64,000 nucleotides of DNA from Donghicola tyrosinivorans (lineage in GTDB: Bacteria; Pseudomonadota; Alphaproteobacteria; Rhodobacterales; Rhodobacteraceae): positions 1-64,000 of the forward strand of contig NZ_PVTQ01000016.1 in the NCBI RefSeq assembly GCF_003003355.1, given 5' to 3'. This document shows, piece by piece, positions 8,380-16,866 of the stretch. Each line of letters opens with the position of its first letter. Position 1 is the first letter of the stretch. The notes beneath the pieces were generated by a model. It did not search any database, was not told the origin of the DNA, and was given only the letters and a program-made list of their open reading frames with translations. Made by a program: the position numbers and the translations under genes.

Positions 8380-9348
8380 ATGACCATCGATCCCGAACTG
8401 ATTATCTATGTGGTCATCTTCATCGCCGTTCTGGCGCTGGTAGAGGGCCTGTACCTGACGGTCTTTGGCAAATCGATCAGCCTGAACAGCCGCGTGAACC
8501 GCCGCCTGGAAATGCTGGACAAGAAGGGCAACCGCGAAGAGGTGCTGGAGCAGCTGCGCAAAGAGATGCAGCAGCATCTGGCCGCGCAGAAGATCCCCCT
8601 CTATTCGATGCTGTCCTCCAAGGCCCAGAAGGCCGCACTGGCGTTCAGCCCCAAGCAATTGCTGATGATGATGGTGGGCGTGACCATTCTGGTCTTTGTC
8701 GCCCTGACCTTCGGCACCGAGGCCGAGCCCTTGGTGCGCGGTGGCGTCTCGGTCGCGATCGGCGTCGGTGGCATCTATTTCTGGCTGTCGAAAAAGGCCG
8801 CCAAGCGTATGGCCCTGATCGAAGAGCAGCTGCCTGATGCGGTGGAGCTGATGGTGCGCTCGCTGCGTGTGGGGCACCCGTTCAGCTCGGCGATCAACAT
8901 CGTTGCCAAAGAAGTCGCGGACCCATTGGCAACCGAGATTGGCGTCATCGCTGATGAGGCCGCCTATGGCCGTGAAGTCGGCGAAGCCCTGAAGGAAATG
9001 GCGAACCGTCTGGACAATCAGGACCTTCGCTTTCTGGCCGTCGCCGTCACCATCCAGCAGCAGTCAGGCGGTAACCTTGCCGAGATTCTGGCCGGTCTGG
9101 CCAAAGTGATCCGTGCCCGCTTCAAACTGTTCCGCCGCGTGAAGGCGATCACCGCCGAAGCTAAATGGTCGGGCATGTTCCTGTCGGGCTTTCCCATTGC
9201 CGGTCTGGCGATGATGAACATCATCAACCCCGGCTACTACGACGAAGTGAAGGAAAGCGTTTACTGGGTTCCCGCCTGTCTTCTGGTCGCGGGCTTTCTA
9301 GTCGCGAACATCATCGTCATGCGCGCTCTCGTGAATATCAAGGTGTGA
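8380..9348 (+). CDS. tadB: Tad inner-membrane platform protein TadB
   Basis: A 322-residue inner-membrane protein of the GspF/T2SF family that, with TadC, forms the platform on which the CpaF motor acts. A membrane helix lies at residues 5-25, a pair of helices near 85-130, and two more at the C-terminal end. The T2SF domain includes EEQLPDAVELMVRSLRVGHPF and the tail FLAVAVTIQQQSGGNLAEIL, both typical for TadB. It starts 7 nt after cpaF and is 3 nt from tadC. Confidence 0.93.
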   Translation: MTIDPELIIYVVIFIAVLALVEGLYLTVFGKSISLNSRVNRRLEMLDKKGNREEVLEQLRKEMQQHLAAQKIPLYSMLSSKAQKAALAFSPKQLLMMMVGVTILVFVALTFGTEAEPLVRGGVSVAIGVGGIYFWLSKKAAKRMALIEEQLPDAVELMVRSLRVGHPFSSAINIVAKEVADPLATEIGVIADEAAYGREVGEALKEMANRLDNQDLRFLAVAVTIQQQSGGNLAEILAGLAKVIRARFKLFRRVKAITAEAKWSGMFLSGFPIAGLAMMNIINPGYYDEVKESVYWVPACLLVAGFLVANIIVMRALVNIKV

Positions 9349-9351
9349 TCC

Positions 9352-10314
9352 ATGTTGACGACTTTGACTGATACCTTGGGCCCCTTTGGCCCGCTGATCG
9401 TAATCGGTGTTCTGGGCGTCATGCTGATCGCCGGCGCGGTTGTGATGTTCGTCCGCCAGCCAGCCGATCCGCTGGACAAGCTGCGCAATAATGGCCCCGC
9501 CGCTGTCAGCGGCCAGATGTCCGAACGCCGCCTGCGCCAAGGGGGCGGCCACGAACAGAAGCTGGAAAAATACGCCACCTTCCTTGAACCCCAGAATGAG
9601 GAAGAGCTGTCCAGCATCCGCAAAAAGCTGATGCAGGCGGGCTATCGGACCAAGGGCGCGGTGCGGGTTTATTTCTTTGCCCAACTGGTGCTGTCGCTTG
9701 GCACATTGGTGGCCGGTCTGGCCTATGCGTTCCTGACCACCACCGGCGAGACCGACATGCAAAAGCTGATCATCAGCGCCTTGCTGCCTGCGGTGATCGG
9801 CTACATGGCCCCGCGCTACTGGGTCAACAAGCGCCTGCAAGAGCGGCAGAAATCCATCGTCGAGGGCTTTCCTGATGCGCTGGACATGATGCTGGTCTGC
9901 GTCGAGGCCGGTCAGTCCATGGACCAATCGATCATCCGCGTCAGCAAAGAGATCGCCGTAGGTTACCCCGCGCTGGCCGAAGAATTCGAACTAGTCGCCT
10001 ATGAGATCAAGGCCGGTAAGGACAAGGGCACCGTTCTGCGCGACATGTCCGAACGCTGCGGTGTGGCCGACGTGGCCAGCTTTGTGACCGTGCTGGTCCA
10101 GTCGATCGCCTTCGGTACGCCGATCACCGACGCCCTGCGCGTCTATGCCGAAGAGATGCGCGACAAGCGCGTTATGCGCGCCGAGGAAAAGGCAAACACC
10201 CTGCCCACCAAGATGACACTGGCCACAATGGGACTGACCGTTCCGCCACTGGTTCTGATCCTGATTGGCCCGTCCCTTTTCGGCATCGTTGAGATGTTCA
10301 AAGGCATGCAATAA
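9352..10314 (+). CDS. tadC: Tad inner-membrane platform protein TadC
   Basis: A 320-residue partner of TadB with the same T2SF fold. Membrane segments are at about 12-32, 100-145 and 290-315. The domain carries VEGFPDALDMMLVCVEAGQSM and the second-half motif DVASFVTVLVQSIAFGTPI, with the phrase RAEEKANTLPTKM before the last helices, a usual TadC feature. It follows tadB by 3 nt and precedes tadD by 35 nt. Confidence 0.93.
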   Translation: MLTTLTDTLGPFGPLIVIGVLGVMLIAGAVVMFVRQPADPLDKLRNNGPAAVSGQMSERRLRQGGGHEQKLEKYATFLEPQNEEELSSIRKKLMQAGYRTKGAVRVYFFAQLVLSLGTLVAGLAYAFLTTTGETDMQKLIISALLPAVIGYMAPRYWVNKRLQERQKSIVEGFPDALDMMLVCVEAGQSMDQSIIRVSKEIAVGYPALAEEFELVAYEIKAGKDKGTVLRDMSERCGVADVASFVTVLVQSIAFGTPITDALRVYAEEMRDKRVMRAEEKANTLPTKMTLATMGLTVPPLVLILIGPSLFGIVEMFKGMQ

Positions 10315-10349
10315 ACCGGATCGCAGACACCTGATTTCTGGGAGCTGCG

Positions 10350-10922
10350 ATGACTTATCACCGACCAATGAAAGACTTCGGACTCATGATCGTCGCAACA
10401 GCATTTCTGGCATCCTGTGGGACCTTGGGCAGCAGCAAACTGCCCGAGAACCCCTATGCCCCCGCTGTCGACTATCGTGGCGAATCCGTGGACGGTCTGC
10501 TGGTGGGCCACCGCCTGCTGGCCGCCGGTGAATATGAACTGGCGCTGAACGCCTTCACCCGCGCCGCCGCCGAACAGGGCATGACCGCCGATGTTCTTGG
10601 GGCATTGGGCACGGCAAACCTGCAATTGGGCCGCTTGGGTCAGGCAGAAAAGCAACTGCGCGAAGCCATCGAACTGGATGAGGATTATTTCGAAGCCTGG
10701 AACAATCTGGGCGTCGTCCTGCTGGAAACCGACCGCACCCCCGAGGCCGTGCAGATCCTGCGCAAGGCCTTTGCCCTGTCAAACGGGGACAGCGACGAAA
10801 TCCGCGACAACCTGCGCTTGGCTCTCGCAAAATTCGACAATTCACAGTACACTGAAGAACAGAACACTTACAAATTGGTGGGCCGGGGCGGCGGAAACTA
10901 TCTGCTTCGGACAACGCCATGA
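10350..10922 (+). CDS. tadD: Tad TPR lipoprotein TadD
   Basis: A 190-residue lipoprotein with tetratricopeptide repeats, needed in known Tad systems probably as an outer-membrane pilotin for the secretin. The lipobox FLASC puts the lipid on Cys23. Two to three TPR units follow near 50-155 (AAGEYELALNAFTRAAAE, LGRLGQAEKQLREAIELD, YFEAWNNLGVVLLETDR). GGGAG lies 5 nt before the ATG, which supports the start. The gene is 28 nt from a second TPR lipoprotein. Confidence 0.87.
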   Translation: MTYHRPMKDFGLMIVATAFLASCGTLGSSKLPENPYAPAVDYRGESVDGLLVGHRLLAAGEYELALNAFTRAAAEQGMTADVLGALGTANLQLGRLGQAEKQLREAIELDEDYFEAWNNLGVVLLETDRTPEAVQILRKAFALSNGDSDEIRDNLRLALAKFDNSQYTEEQNTYKLVGRGGGNYLLRTTP

Positions 10923-10950
10923 GGCAGAAGCAGTGAAAAGGACGCAGAAA

Positions 10951-11802
10951 ATGCGCCACAGTGTACTTGTGACGGTGTGTATCAGCACCGCAATGATCCT
11001 GAGTGCGTGCGGGGATTCCAGCAAAAGCAAAGTCGATCGCGCCCTTCAGGACGTCAACGTTGTTGATGAAACCAACCTGAACGAAGTGATGCTGACAGTG
11101 GCCGACCCCAATGAGGCGGTCGCCTATTTCCAACGCTCCAGCATGGCGAACCCCGACCGGATCGATCTGAAGCGCGGACTGGCCACATCGCTGGTGCGGG
11201 CGAAACGCTCGGAAGAGGCGGTGATCGCATGGCGCTCTGTCGCGCAGATGCCCGAGGCAAACGATGACGACCGGATTTCTCTGGCCGATGCCCTGATCCG
11301 CGCCAGCCGCTGGGACGAGGCCCGCGCCACCCTGAACGCTGTTCCCCCCACCTATGAGACCTTCCAGCGCTATCGCCTTGAGGCGATGGTGGCCGATGCA
11401 GGCAAGCAGTGGGAAAAGGCCGACAGTTTCTATGAAACTGCTGTGGGCCTGACCACGACCCCTGCTGGCGTGCTGAACAACTGGGGTTACTCCAAACTGA
11501 CCCGTGGCGATTTCAAAGCGGCCGAACGCCTGTTCTCGGATTCGATCCGTCAGGACAGCAGCATGTTCACCGCCAAGAACAATCTGGTGCTGGCCCGCGG
11601 GGCGCAGCGCAACTACACCCTGCCGGTCGTGCCTATGACCCAGACCGAACGGGCCGAGCTGCTGCACACCATGGCGCTGGCCGCCATCAAGCAGGGCGAT
11701 ACCCAGACCGGTCAGGCCCTCTTGCAAGAGGCCATTCAAACCCATCCCCAGCATTTCGAGGCCGCAGCCCGCAGCCTTCGTGCTTTGGAAGGCAAAAGTT
11801 AA
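10951..11802 (+). CDS. Second TPR lipoprotein of the Tad locus
   Basis: A 283-residue lipoprotein with a lipobox MILSAC close to the N-terminus and TPR-like helical repeats over most of the mature part (PNEAVAYFQRSSMANPDRID, ASRWDEARATLNAVPPTYET, TRGDFKAAERLFSDSIRQD). It is related in design to TadD, so the pair may act together on the secretin; this is inference from position. The start at 10951 is preferred, but a GTG at 10933 with GAGG 8 nt upstream would give a more basic signal region (six extra residues) and is a fair alternative. It ends 10 nt before the prepilin peptidase gene. Confidence 0.82.
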   Translation: MRHSVLVTVCISTAMILSACGDSSKSKVDRALQDVNVVDETNLNEVMLTVADPNEAVAYFQRSSMANPDRIDLKRGLATSLVRAKRSEEAVIAWRSVAQMPEANDDDRISLADALIRASRWDEARATLNAVPPTYETFQRYRLEAMVADAGKQWEKADSFYETAVGLTTTPAGVLNNWGYSKLTRGDFKAAERLFSDSIRQDSSMFTAKNNLVLARGAQRNYTLPVVPMTQTERAELLHTMALAAIKQGDTQTGQALLQEAIQTHPQHFEAAARSLRALEGKS

Positions 11803-11812
11803 GAAGGTTCCT

Positions 11813-12307
11813 ATGTCTCTAGATCCCAATCAGGCTTTACTGTTTTTTGTACCTCTTTTACCCACGTGCCTCTTTGTGATCTGGAGCGATCTGGCCACCA
11901 TGAAAATCCCCAACAAAGTGGTGTTGGGGATTCTGGCAATCTACGTGGTGGTTGGACCCTTCGTCCTGCCGCTGGAAGACTACGCATGGCGCTTCACCCA
12001 CTTTGCGGTGATGCTGATCGCAGGGATGGCCTTTACTGCAGCCCGCGTCATGGGTGCAGGTGACGCGAAATTTCTTGCCGCCGCCGCACCCTTTATTGCA
12101 CTGAATGATGCGATCCTTGTGGGCGCAATCCTTGCCCCCACCATCATTGTGACCTTCATTCTGCACCGCATCGCCCGCGCCACGCCCCTGCGCACCGCAA
12201 CAGCCAGTTGGGAAAGTTGGGAGCGCCCCCGCGAATTCCCGATGGGTGTGCCGCTGGCGCTGACAGTTCTGCTGTATCTGGGCCTGCGCGCCCTTGGCCT
12301 AGTCTGA
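11813..12307 (+). CDS. cpaA: Prepilin peptidase TadV/CpaA
   Basis: A 164-residue membrane aspartic protease that cuts the leader of Flp prepilins. It is the short Tad-type form, lacking the N-methylation domain of PilD. Both catalytic aspartates are visible: the first in WSDLATMKIPN (about residue 25) and the second in the GAGDAKF motif (about residue 84). About five membrane helices span the chain. The start at 11813 has AAGAAGG upstream; an in-frame ATG at 11780, inside the previous gene, is not favoured. Its substrates should be the pilins at 1770 and 2092. Confidence 0.92.
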   Translation: MSLDPNQALLFFVPLLPTCLFVIWSDLATMKIPNKVVLGILAIYVVVGPFVLPLEDYAWRFTHFAVMLIAGMAFTAARVMGAGDAKFLAAAAPFIALNDAILVGAILAPTIIVTFILHRIARATPLRTATASWESWERPREFPMGVPLALTVLLYLGLRALGLV

Positions 12308-12333
12308 TCCGCCCCACTTGAGGCTTTGACGCA

Positions 12334-13650
12334 ATGACCGACCAAACTCCGACCAGTGGCGTTCAGGCGCCTCCTGCCCCGCGCCGTCTGGAAGACATGC
12401 AACTGAGCATGGTGATGATGCGGGACATCCTGCTGAAGACCATGTTCCGGATGAACCTTGCGATGGTCAGTGACCTGTCCAAGGCAATCTGCCTGCCGAT
12501 CCCCGTGACCCAAGAGCTGGTCGATCTGGCCCGTGGTCAGCGGATGCTGGAAGCCACCGGTACCCTCAGCGCCACTGCGGGCGGCGAGATGGGCTATCAG
12601 CTGACCGACCTCGGTCGCGCCCGCGCCATGGATGCCCTCTCGCAGTCTGAATATTACGGCGCAATGCCGGTCCCGATGGATGTCTACGCACAGCAGGTCA
12701 AACGCCAATCCGTGCGCGACATCCAGATCAGCCGCAAGCAATTGACCGACGCTATGGGGCATCTGGTGCTGCCACCCGATCTGCTGAGCCACTTGGGACC
12801 TGCGGTGACTTCGGGGCGATCAATCCTGATGTACGGACCGCCGGGGAACGGCAAATCCTCGATCTCCAACGGGATCAGGGATGCGCTGGGGGACAAGATC
12901 TACGTGCCCCGCGCCATCGAATATTCCGGTCAGGTCATCACCGTCTACGACCCCATTGTTCACACCGCCGCCGAGGCCGAGGTCGAAGACCCCACGTCCC
13001 TGCGCCGCACCACAGGGCGGTTTGACACCCGCTATGTGCGCTGTGAACGGCCGACCGTAATCACCGGCGGTGAGCTGTCACTGGACATGCTCGATCTGGT
13101 CTACAACCCGACAGCCCGCACCTATCAGGCGCCCCTACAGCTGAAATCGTCAGGCGGGATTTTCATCGTAGATGACCTTGGTCGTCAGGCCGAGCCCCCG
13201 CAGGCGCTGATCAACCGCTGGATCGTTCCGCTAGAAGAGGGCAAAGACATTCTTGCCCTTCAATCGGGCGAGAAATTCGAGGTGCCCTTCGACACGCTGG
13301 TCATCTTCTCGACCAACTTCCACCCGAACGAGATTTTCGACAAAGCGGCCCTGCGCCGGATCTTCTTCAAGATCAAGATCGACGGTCCCAGCCAGGAAGA
13401 TTTTCTGAAAATCTTCGCCCTCGTAGCGCGGAAGAAAAAGATGCCGCTGGACGAAAAGTCCCTGATCCACCTTCTAAAATCCAAGTACCCGACAATCGAC
13501 AACGTCTATGCGAACTACCAGCCGGTGTTCCTGATCGACCAGATCATCGCCATCTGCGAATTCGAAGGCATCCCCTACCAGATGACCCCAGAGTTGATCG
13601 ACCGAGCTTGGGACAACATGTTCGTCAAGGAATCCAAGATCGTCCACTAA
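12334..13650 (+). CDS. AAA+ ATPase with N-terminal winged-helix-like domain
   Basis: A 438-residue soluble protein. Residues 20-110 look like a winged helix (MVSDLSKAICLPIPVTQELV, a wing with GEMGYQLTDLGRARA). The AAA+ core follows with Walker A GPPGNGKS (168-175, Lys174), Walker B IFIVDDLGRQ (Asp280-Asp281), sensor-like VIFSTNFHPNE, and an arginine-rich ALRRIFFKIKID. There is no membrane segment or peptidase domain. It lies 26 nt after the prepilin peptidase and closes the Tad operon. I know homologues only as unnamed ATPases of alphaproteobacteria. A role as chaperone, remodeller or regulator of the pilus is possible but unproven. Confidence 0.75.
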   Translation: MTDQTPTSGVQAPPAPRRLEDMQLSMVMMRDILLKTMFRMNLAMVSDLSKAICLPIPVTQELVDLARGQRMLEATGTLSATAGGEMGYQLTDLGRARAMDALSQSEYYGAMPVPMDVYAQQVKRQSVRDIQISRKQLTDAMGHLVLPPDLLSHLGPAVTSGRSILMYGPPGNGKSSISNGIRDALGDKIYVPRAIEYSGQVITVYDPIVHTAAEAEVEDPTSLRRTTGRFDTRYVRCERPTVITGGELSLDMLDLVYNPTARTYQAPLQLKSSGGIFIVDDLGRQAEPPQALINRWIVPLEEGKDILALQSGEKFEVPFDTLVIFSTNFHPNEIFDKAALRRIFFKIKIDGPSQEDFLKIFALVARKKKMPLDEKSLIHLLKSKYPTIDNVYANYQPVFLIDQIIAICEFEGIPYQMTPELIDRAWDNMFVKESKIVH

Positions 13651-13657
13651 GCGGCAA

Positions 13658-13710
13658 AAGAATTTTCGGCGAAAATTCTTCTAGGAAAACCCTTCGCAGA
13701 AGGGTTTTCC
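13658..13710 (+). terminator. Tandem strong hairpins after the Tad operon
   Basis: Hairpin 1 is a 10-bp stem, AAGAATTTTC (13658-13667) with GAAAATTCTT (13671-13680), loop GGC. Hairpin 2 is a 12-bp stem, GGAAAACCCTTC (13684-13695) with GAAGGGTTTTCC (13699-13710), loop GCA. Neither has a T-run outside the stem. They probably mark the 3' end of the Tad transcript by blocking exonucleases or helping termination. Confidence 0.6.
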
Positions 13711-13719
13711 CCCGCCCCG

Positions 13720-13743
13720 CATACCCCATATCTATGGGGTATG
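13720..13743 (+). promoter_or_regulatory. Perfect palindrome spanning the helicase start codon
   Basis: CATACCCCATA (13720-13730) and TATGGGGTATG (13733-13743) are exact inverted repeats 2 bp apart, and the last three bases are the ATG of the helicase gene. In RNA this forms a 10-bp stem with a 4-nt loop that buries the start codon; in DNA it is a possible dimeric operator. No separate Shine-Dalgarno is visible. Confidence 0.6.
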
Positions 13744-16155
13744 AACGCCCTGCCCCCTGTCTTTGAAAACTGGTTTGCCCGCCACGGCTGGTCGCCCCAT
13801 CCCCATCAGTTGGAGATGCTGGATCAAGCTATGGCCCCTGCCCTGTTGCTGATCGCCCCAACGGGCGGCGGCAAGACGATGGCGGGTTTTCTACCCTCGC
13901 TGGTCGATTTGGCAGATGGCACCCATGAGGGGCTGCACACCCTCTATATTTCCCCGCTCAAGGCGCTGGCCTCGGACATCCGCCGCAACCTTGAGCGCCC
14001 CGTGGCCGAGATGGGCCTGCCCATCCGGATTGAGGATCGCACCGGCGACACGTCCAGCGCACGAAAGCGGCGGCAACGGGCGGACCCGCCTCATATCCTG
14101 CTGACCACACCAGAGAGCCTCGCGTTGCTGACCAGCTATGAGGATGCCGCGCGGACATTTGCGGGGCTGAAACGGGTGATCGTTGACGAAATCCATGCGC
14201 TTGAGGAATCGAAACGCGGCGATCAGTTGATGCTGGCCCTGTCGCGACTGCAAAGTCTCTGCCCTGATCTGCGGCGCGTGGGGCTTTCGGCAACAGTCGA
14301 TGATCCGCAAGCCATCGCCCATTTGCTGACGCGACATCCGGACCCTTGCCGTATCGTTCAGGCCGATCCGGGACCGAACCCCGACATCCGGATGCTAGAG
14401 ACAGACACGCCTCCCCCTTGGTCGGGCGGCGGTGGGCGCTATGCTATTCCCGCCGTTCTGGAAGAGGTGAAGAAGCACAACACCACGCTGATCTTTCACA
14501 ACACCCGCGCTCAGGCCGAGATCTTTTTCCACCACCTGTGGCTGGCCAATGACGACGCGCTGCCCATTGGCATCCACCACGGTAGCCTGTCTCGCGAACA
14601 GCGCGAACGTGTGGAACAGGCCATGGTGGACGGTCATCTAAGAGCGATCGTCTGCACCGGCAGTCTTGATCTGGGGATCGACTGGGGCGATGTGGATCTG
14701 GTCATTCAGGTCGGCGCCCCGAAGAACGTCAAACGTCTGGTCCAGCGGATTGGGCGGGCGAACCACCGCTACAATGCGCCCTCCAAGGCGCTGCTGGTAC
14801 CCGCCAACCGGTTCGAGATTGTCGAGTGCCACGCTGCCCTTGCCGCCGTTCGCGAACATGATCTGGACGGCGAGACCCGCACCCGTGGCCCTAAGGATGT
14901 GCTTTGCCAGCACATCCTGATCCGTGCCTGCGCCGGACCGTTCAAGGAGACCGACCTGCTGGCTGAAATACGCACCGTCGGCAAATACGCCGATCTGACG
15001 CGGGCCGAGTTCGACGATTGCCTCGATTTTGTGGCAACCGGTGGCTATGCGCTACGGGCTTATGACAAATGGCAGCGCCTGATGCAGCGACCCGACGGGC
15101 TATGGCAATTGCGCGATCCACGGGCCACGCGGCAAATCCGGATGAACATCGGCACCATCATGGACCCCGAGACCCTGAAGGTCCGCTACAAAGGGCGCGG
15201 CGGCGCACCCTTGGGCGAGATCGAAGAGGGCTTCGCTGCCACCCTTACCCCCGGTGACACCTTCCTGATCGGCGGGCAGGTGGTCCGCTATGAGGGCCTG
15301 CGCGAGATGACTGTTCAGGTCACGCGCAACCCCGGCAAAGAGCCAAAGATCGCCACGTTCAACGGCACCAAATTCGCCACCAGCACGCAACTGAGCCAAC
15401 GCATTCTGCGGATGCTGGAACAAGACAGCTGGCCAGAACTGCCCCCCCACACGGCCGAATGGCTACACTTGCAACGTGAGGTCAGCCAGCTGCCCAAAGC
15501 GGGCCGTTTGCTGATCGAGAGCTTTCCCCGCGACAGCCGCCACTACACCTGCGTCTACGGGTTCGCGGGACGGAACGCGCAGCAGACCCTTGGCCTGTTG
15601 TTGACCAAGCGGATGGAAGAGTTGGGCCTGCACCCGATGGGCTTTGTCGCCACGGATTATGCCACGCTGATCTGGGGACTGGACCCCTTGTGCGATCCCG
15701 AGCCCCTGTTTGACATCACAGCGCTGCGCGAGGGGCTGGACAGTTGGCTGGCTGGCAATGCGGTGATGAAGCGAACCTTCAAAGCCAGCGCCGTGATCGC
15801 TGGTTTGATCGACCGGAACTATGCGGGCCAGCGCAAATCGGGGCGGCAAGCGACGTTCAGCTCGGACATCCTCTACGACACGTTGCTGCGCTATGATCCT
15901 GACCACCTGATGATGCGTATCACCCGCGAAGAGGCTGAACGGGGTCTGGTCGATTTCGCCCGTATCGAAGAGATGATCGCCAGCATCAAAGGCCGGATCG
16001 ATCATGTTACGCTGGATCGGCTCACGCCTCTGTCCGCGCCGCTGTTCCTTGAACATGGCCGGACGCCCGTAGAAGGTGCCGCGCAGGACCGTCTGCTGGC
16101 CGAAGCCGAAGCCGCCCTGATGGCAGATGCCGGATTGGATGGCCTGCCTGTCTAA
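13741..16155 (+). CDS. Ligase-associated DEXH-box DNA helicase (Lhr family)
   Basis: An 804-residue superfamily 2 helicase of the small Lhr type found in bacterial DNA-repair cassettes with an ATP-dependent DNA ligase. Motif I is APTGGGKT (near 40-47), motif Ia TLYISPLKALA, motif II DEIHAL, motif III VGLSATV, motif V SLDLGIDWGDVDLVIQVG and motif VI QRIGRANHR. The C-terminal winged-helix and Lhr core domains follow to about 790. The length is normal for the family. The next gene is the matching phosphoesterase; no ligase or exonuclease gene of the set lies within the window. The start codon sits inside a perfect palindrome. Confidence 0.92.
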   Translation: MNALPPVFENWFARHGWSPHPHQLEMLDQAMAPALLLIAPTGGGKTMAGFLPSLVDLADGTHEGLHTLYISPLKALASDIRRNLERPVAEMGLPIRIEDRTGDTSSARKRRQRADPPHILLTTPESLALLTSYEDAARTFAGLKRVIVDEIHALEESKRGDQLMLALSRLQSLCPDLRRVGLSATVDDPQAIAHLLTRHPDPCRIVQADPGPNPDIRMLETDTPPPWSGGGGRYAIPAVLEEVKKHNTTLIFHNTRAQAEIFFHHLWLANDDALPIGIHHGSLSREQRERVEQAMVDGHLRAIVCTGSLDLGIDWGDVDLVIQVGAPKNVKRLVQRIGRANHRYNAPSKALLVPANRFEIVECHAALAAVREHDLDGETRTRGPKDVLCQHILIRACAGPFKETDLLAEIRTVGKYADLTRAEFDDCLDFVATGGYALRAYDKWQRLMQRPDGLWQLRDPRATRQIRMNIGTIMDPETLKVRYKGRGGAPLGEIEEGFAATLTPGDTFLIGGQVVRYEGLREMTVQVTRNPGKEPKIATFNGTKFATSTQLSQRILRMLEQDSWPELPPHTAEWLHLQREVSQLPKAGRLLIESFPRDSRHYTCVYGFAGRNAQQTLGLLLTKRMEELGLHPMGFVATDYATLIWGLDPLCDPEPLFDITALREGLDSWLAGNAVMKRTFKASAVIAGLIDRNYAGQRKSGRQATFSSDILYDTLLRYDPDHLMMRITREEAERGLVDFARIEEMIASIKGRIDHVTLDRLTPLSAPLFLEHGRTPVEGAAQDRLLAEAEAALMADAGLDGLPV

Positions 16156-16197
16156 GCCCTCTTGCCATCAGAAAATGTTCATGCTTTGTGCTTACTG

Positions 16198-16866
16198 ATG
16201 GACGGGTATGATTTCACCTTCTCGGGGGCCACGCTGCGGGCCCTGCCCCAAGGCGCACTGTATTGGCCTTGTGAAGGGGTGCTTGTGGTCTCGGACCTGC
16301 ACCTAGGGAAATCCGAACGGATCGCGCGGCGCGGGGGCAGCCTGCTGCCCCCTTATGAAACGATCGAGACGTTGCGCCGTCTGGATACGGTCATCGAAGG
16401 ATGCGGCCCGAAGACGGTAATTTGTCTGGGTGACAGCTTTGACGATCTGGCCGCAGGACAAGACCTTCCGCGCGAGATTTGCGAATGGCTTCTGCGCCTT
16501 CAAGCGGGGCGGCGCTGGGTCTGGATCGAAGGCAACCACGATCCCGGTCCACTGGCTTTGGGCGGCAGCCATCTGGCTGAATTGACCATTGCCACGCTGA
16601 TCTTCAGACATATTGCTGTGCCATCTGCCACACATGAAGTATCGGGCCACTATCACCCCAAGGCACGACTGACATTGCGGGGGCGGCATATTGCGCGGCC
16701 CTGTTTCGTGGTGGATGAGAACCGGCTGATCCTGCCTGCCTTCGGCGCATACACAGGTGGCATGGACTGCACCGATCCGGTGATCGCGGGGCTCTTCCGC
16801 CCCAAGGCTTTGGCGCTTTTAACCGGACCACAAGTCCGCGCCCTGCCGCTGGCCAAACTGGGTTAA
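16198..16866 (+). CDS. Ligase-associated metallophosphoesterase
   Basis: A 222-residue calcineurin-like phosphoesterase of the DNA ligase-associated family, probably acting on DNA ends or nucleotides in repair. Metal-binding motifs are in the usual order: SDLHLGKS, CLGDSFDD, EGNHDPG and GHYHPKA. The ATG at 16198 is chosen because homologues start a few residues before the first strand; a TTG at 16162 would add 12 unlikely residues. It follows the helicase by 42 nt. Its stop TAA (16864-16866) overlaps the stop of the convergent LytTR gene (16863-16865). Confidence 0.88.
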   Translation: MDGYDFTFSGATLRALPQGALYWPCEGVLVVSDLHLGKSERIARRGGSLLPPYETIETLRRLDTVIEGCGPKTVICLGDSFDDLAAGQDLPREICEWLLRLQAGRRWVWIEGNHDPGPLALGGSHLAELTIATLIFRHIAVPSATHEVSGHYHPKARLTLRGRHIARPCFVVDENRLILPAFGAYTGGMDCTDPVIAGLFRPKALALLTGPQVRALPLAKLG

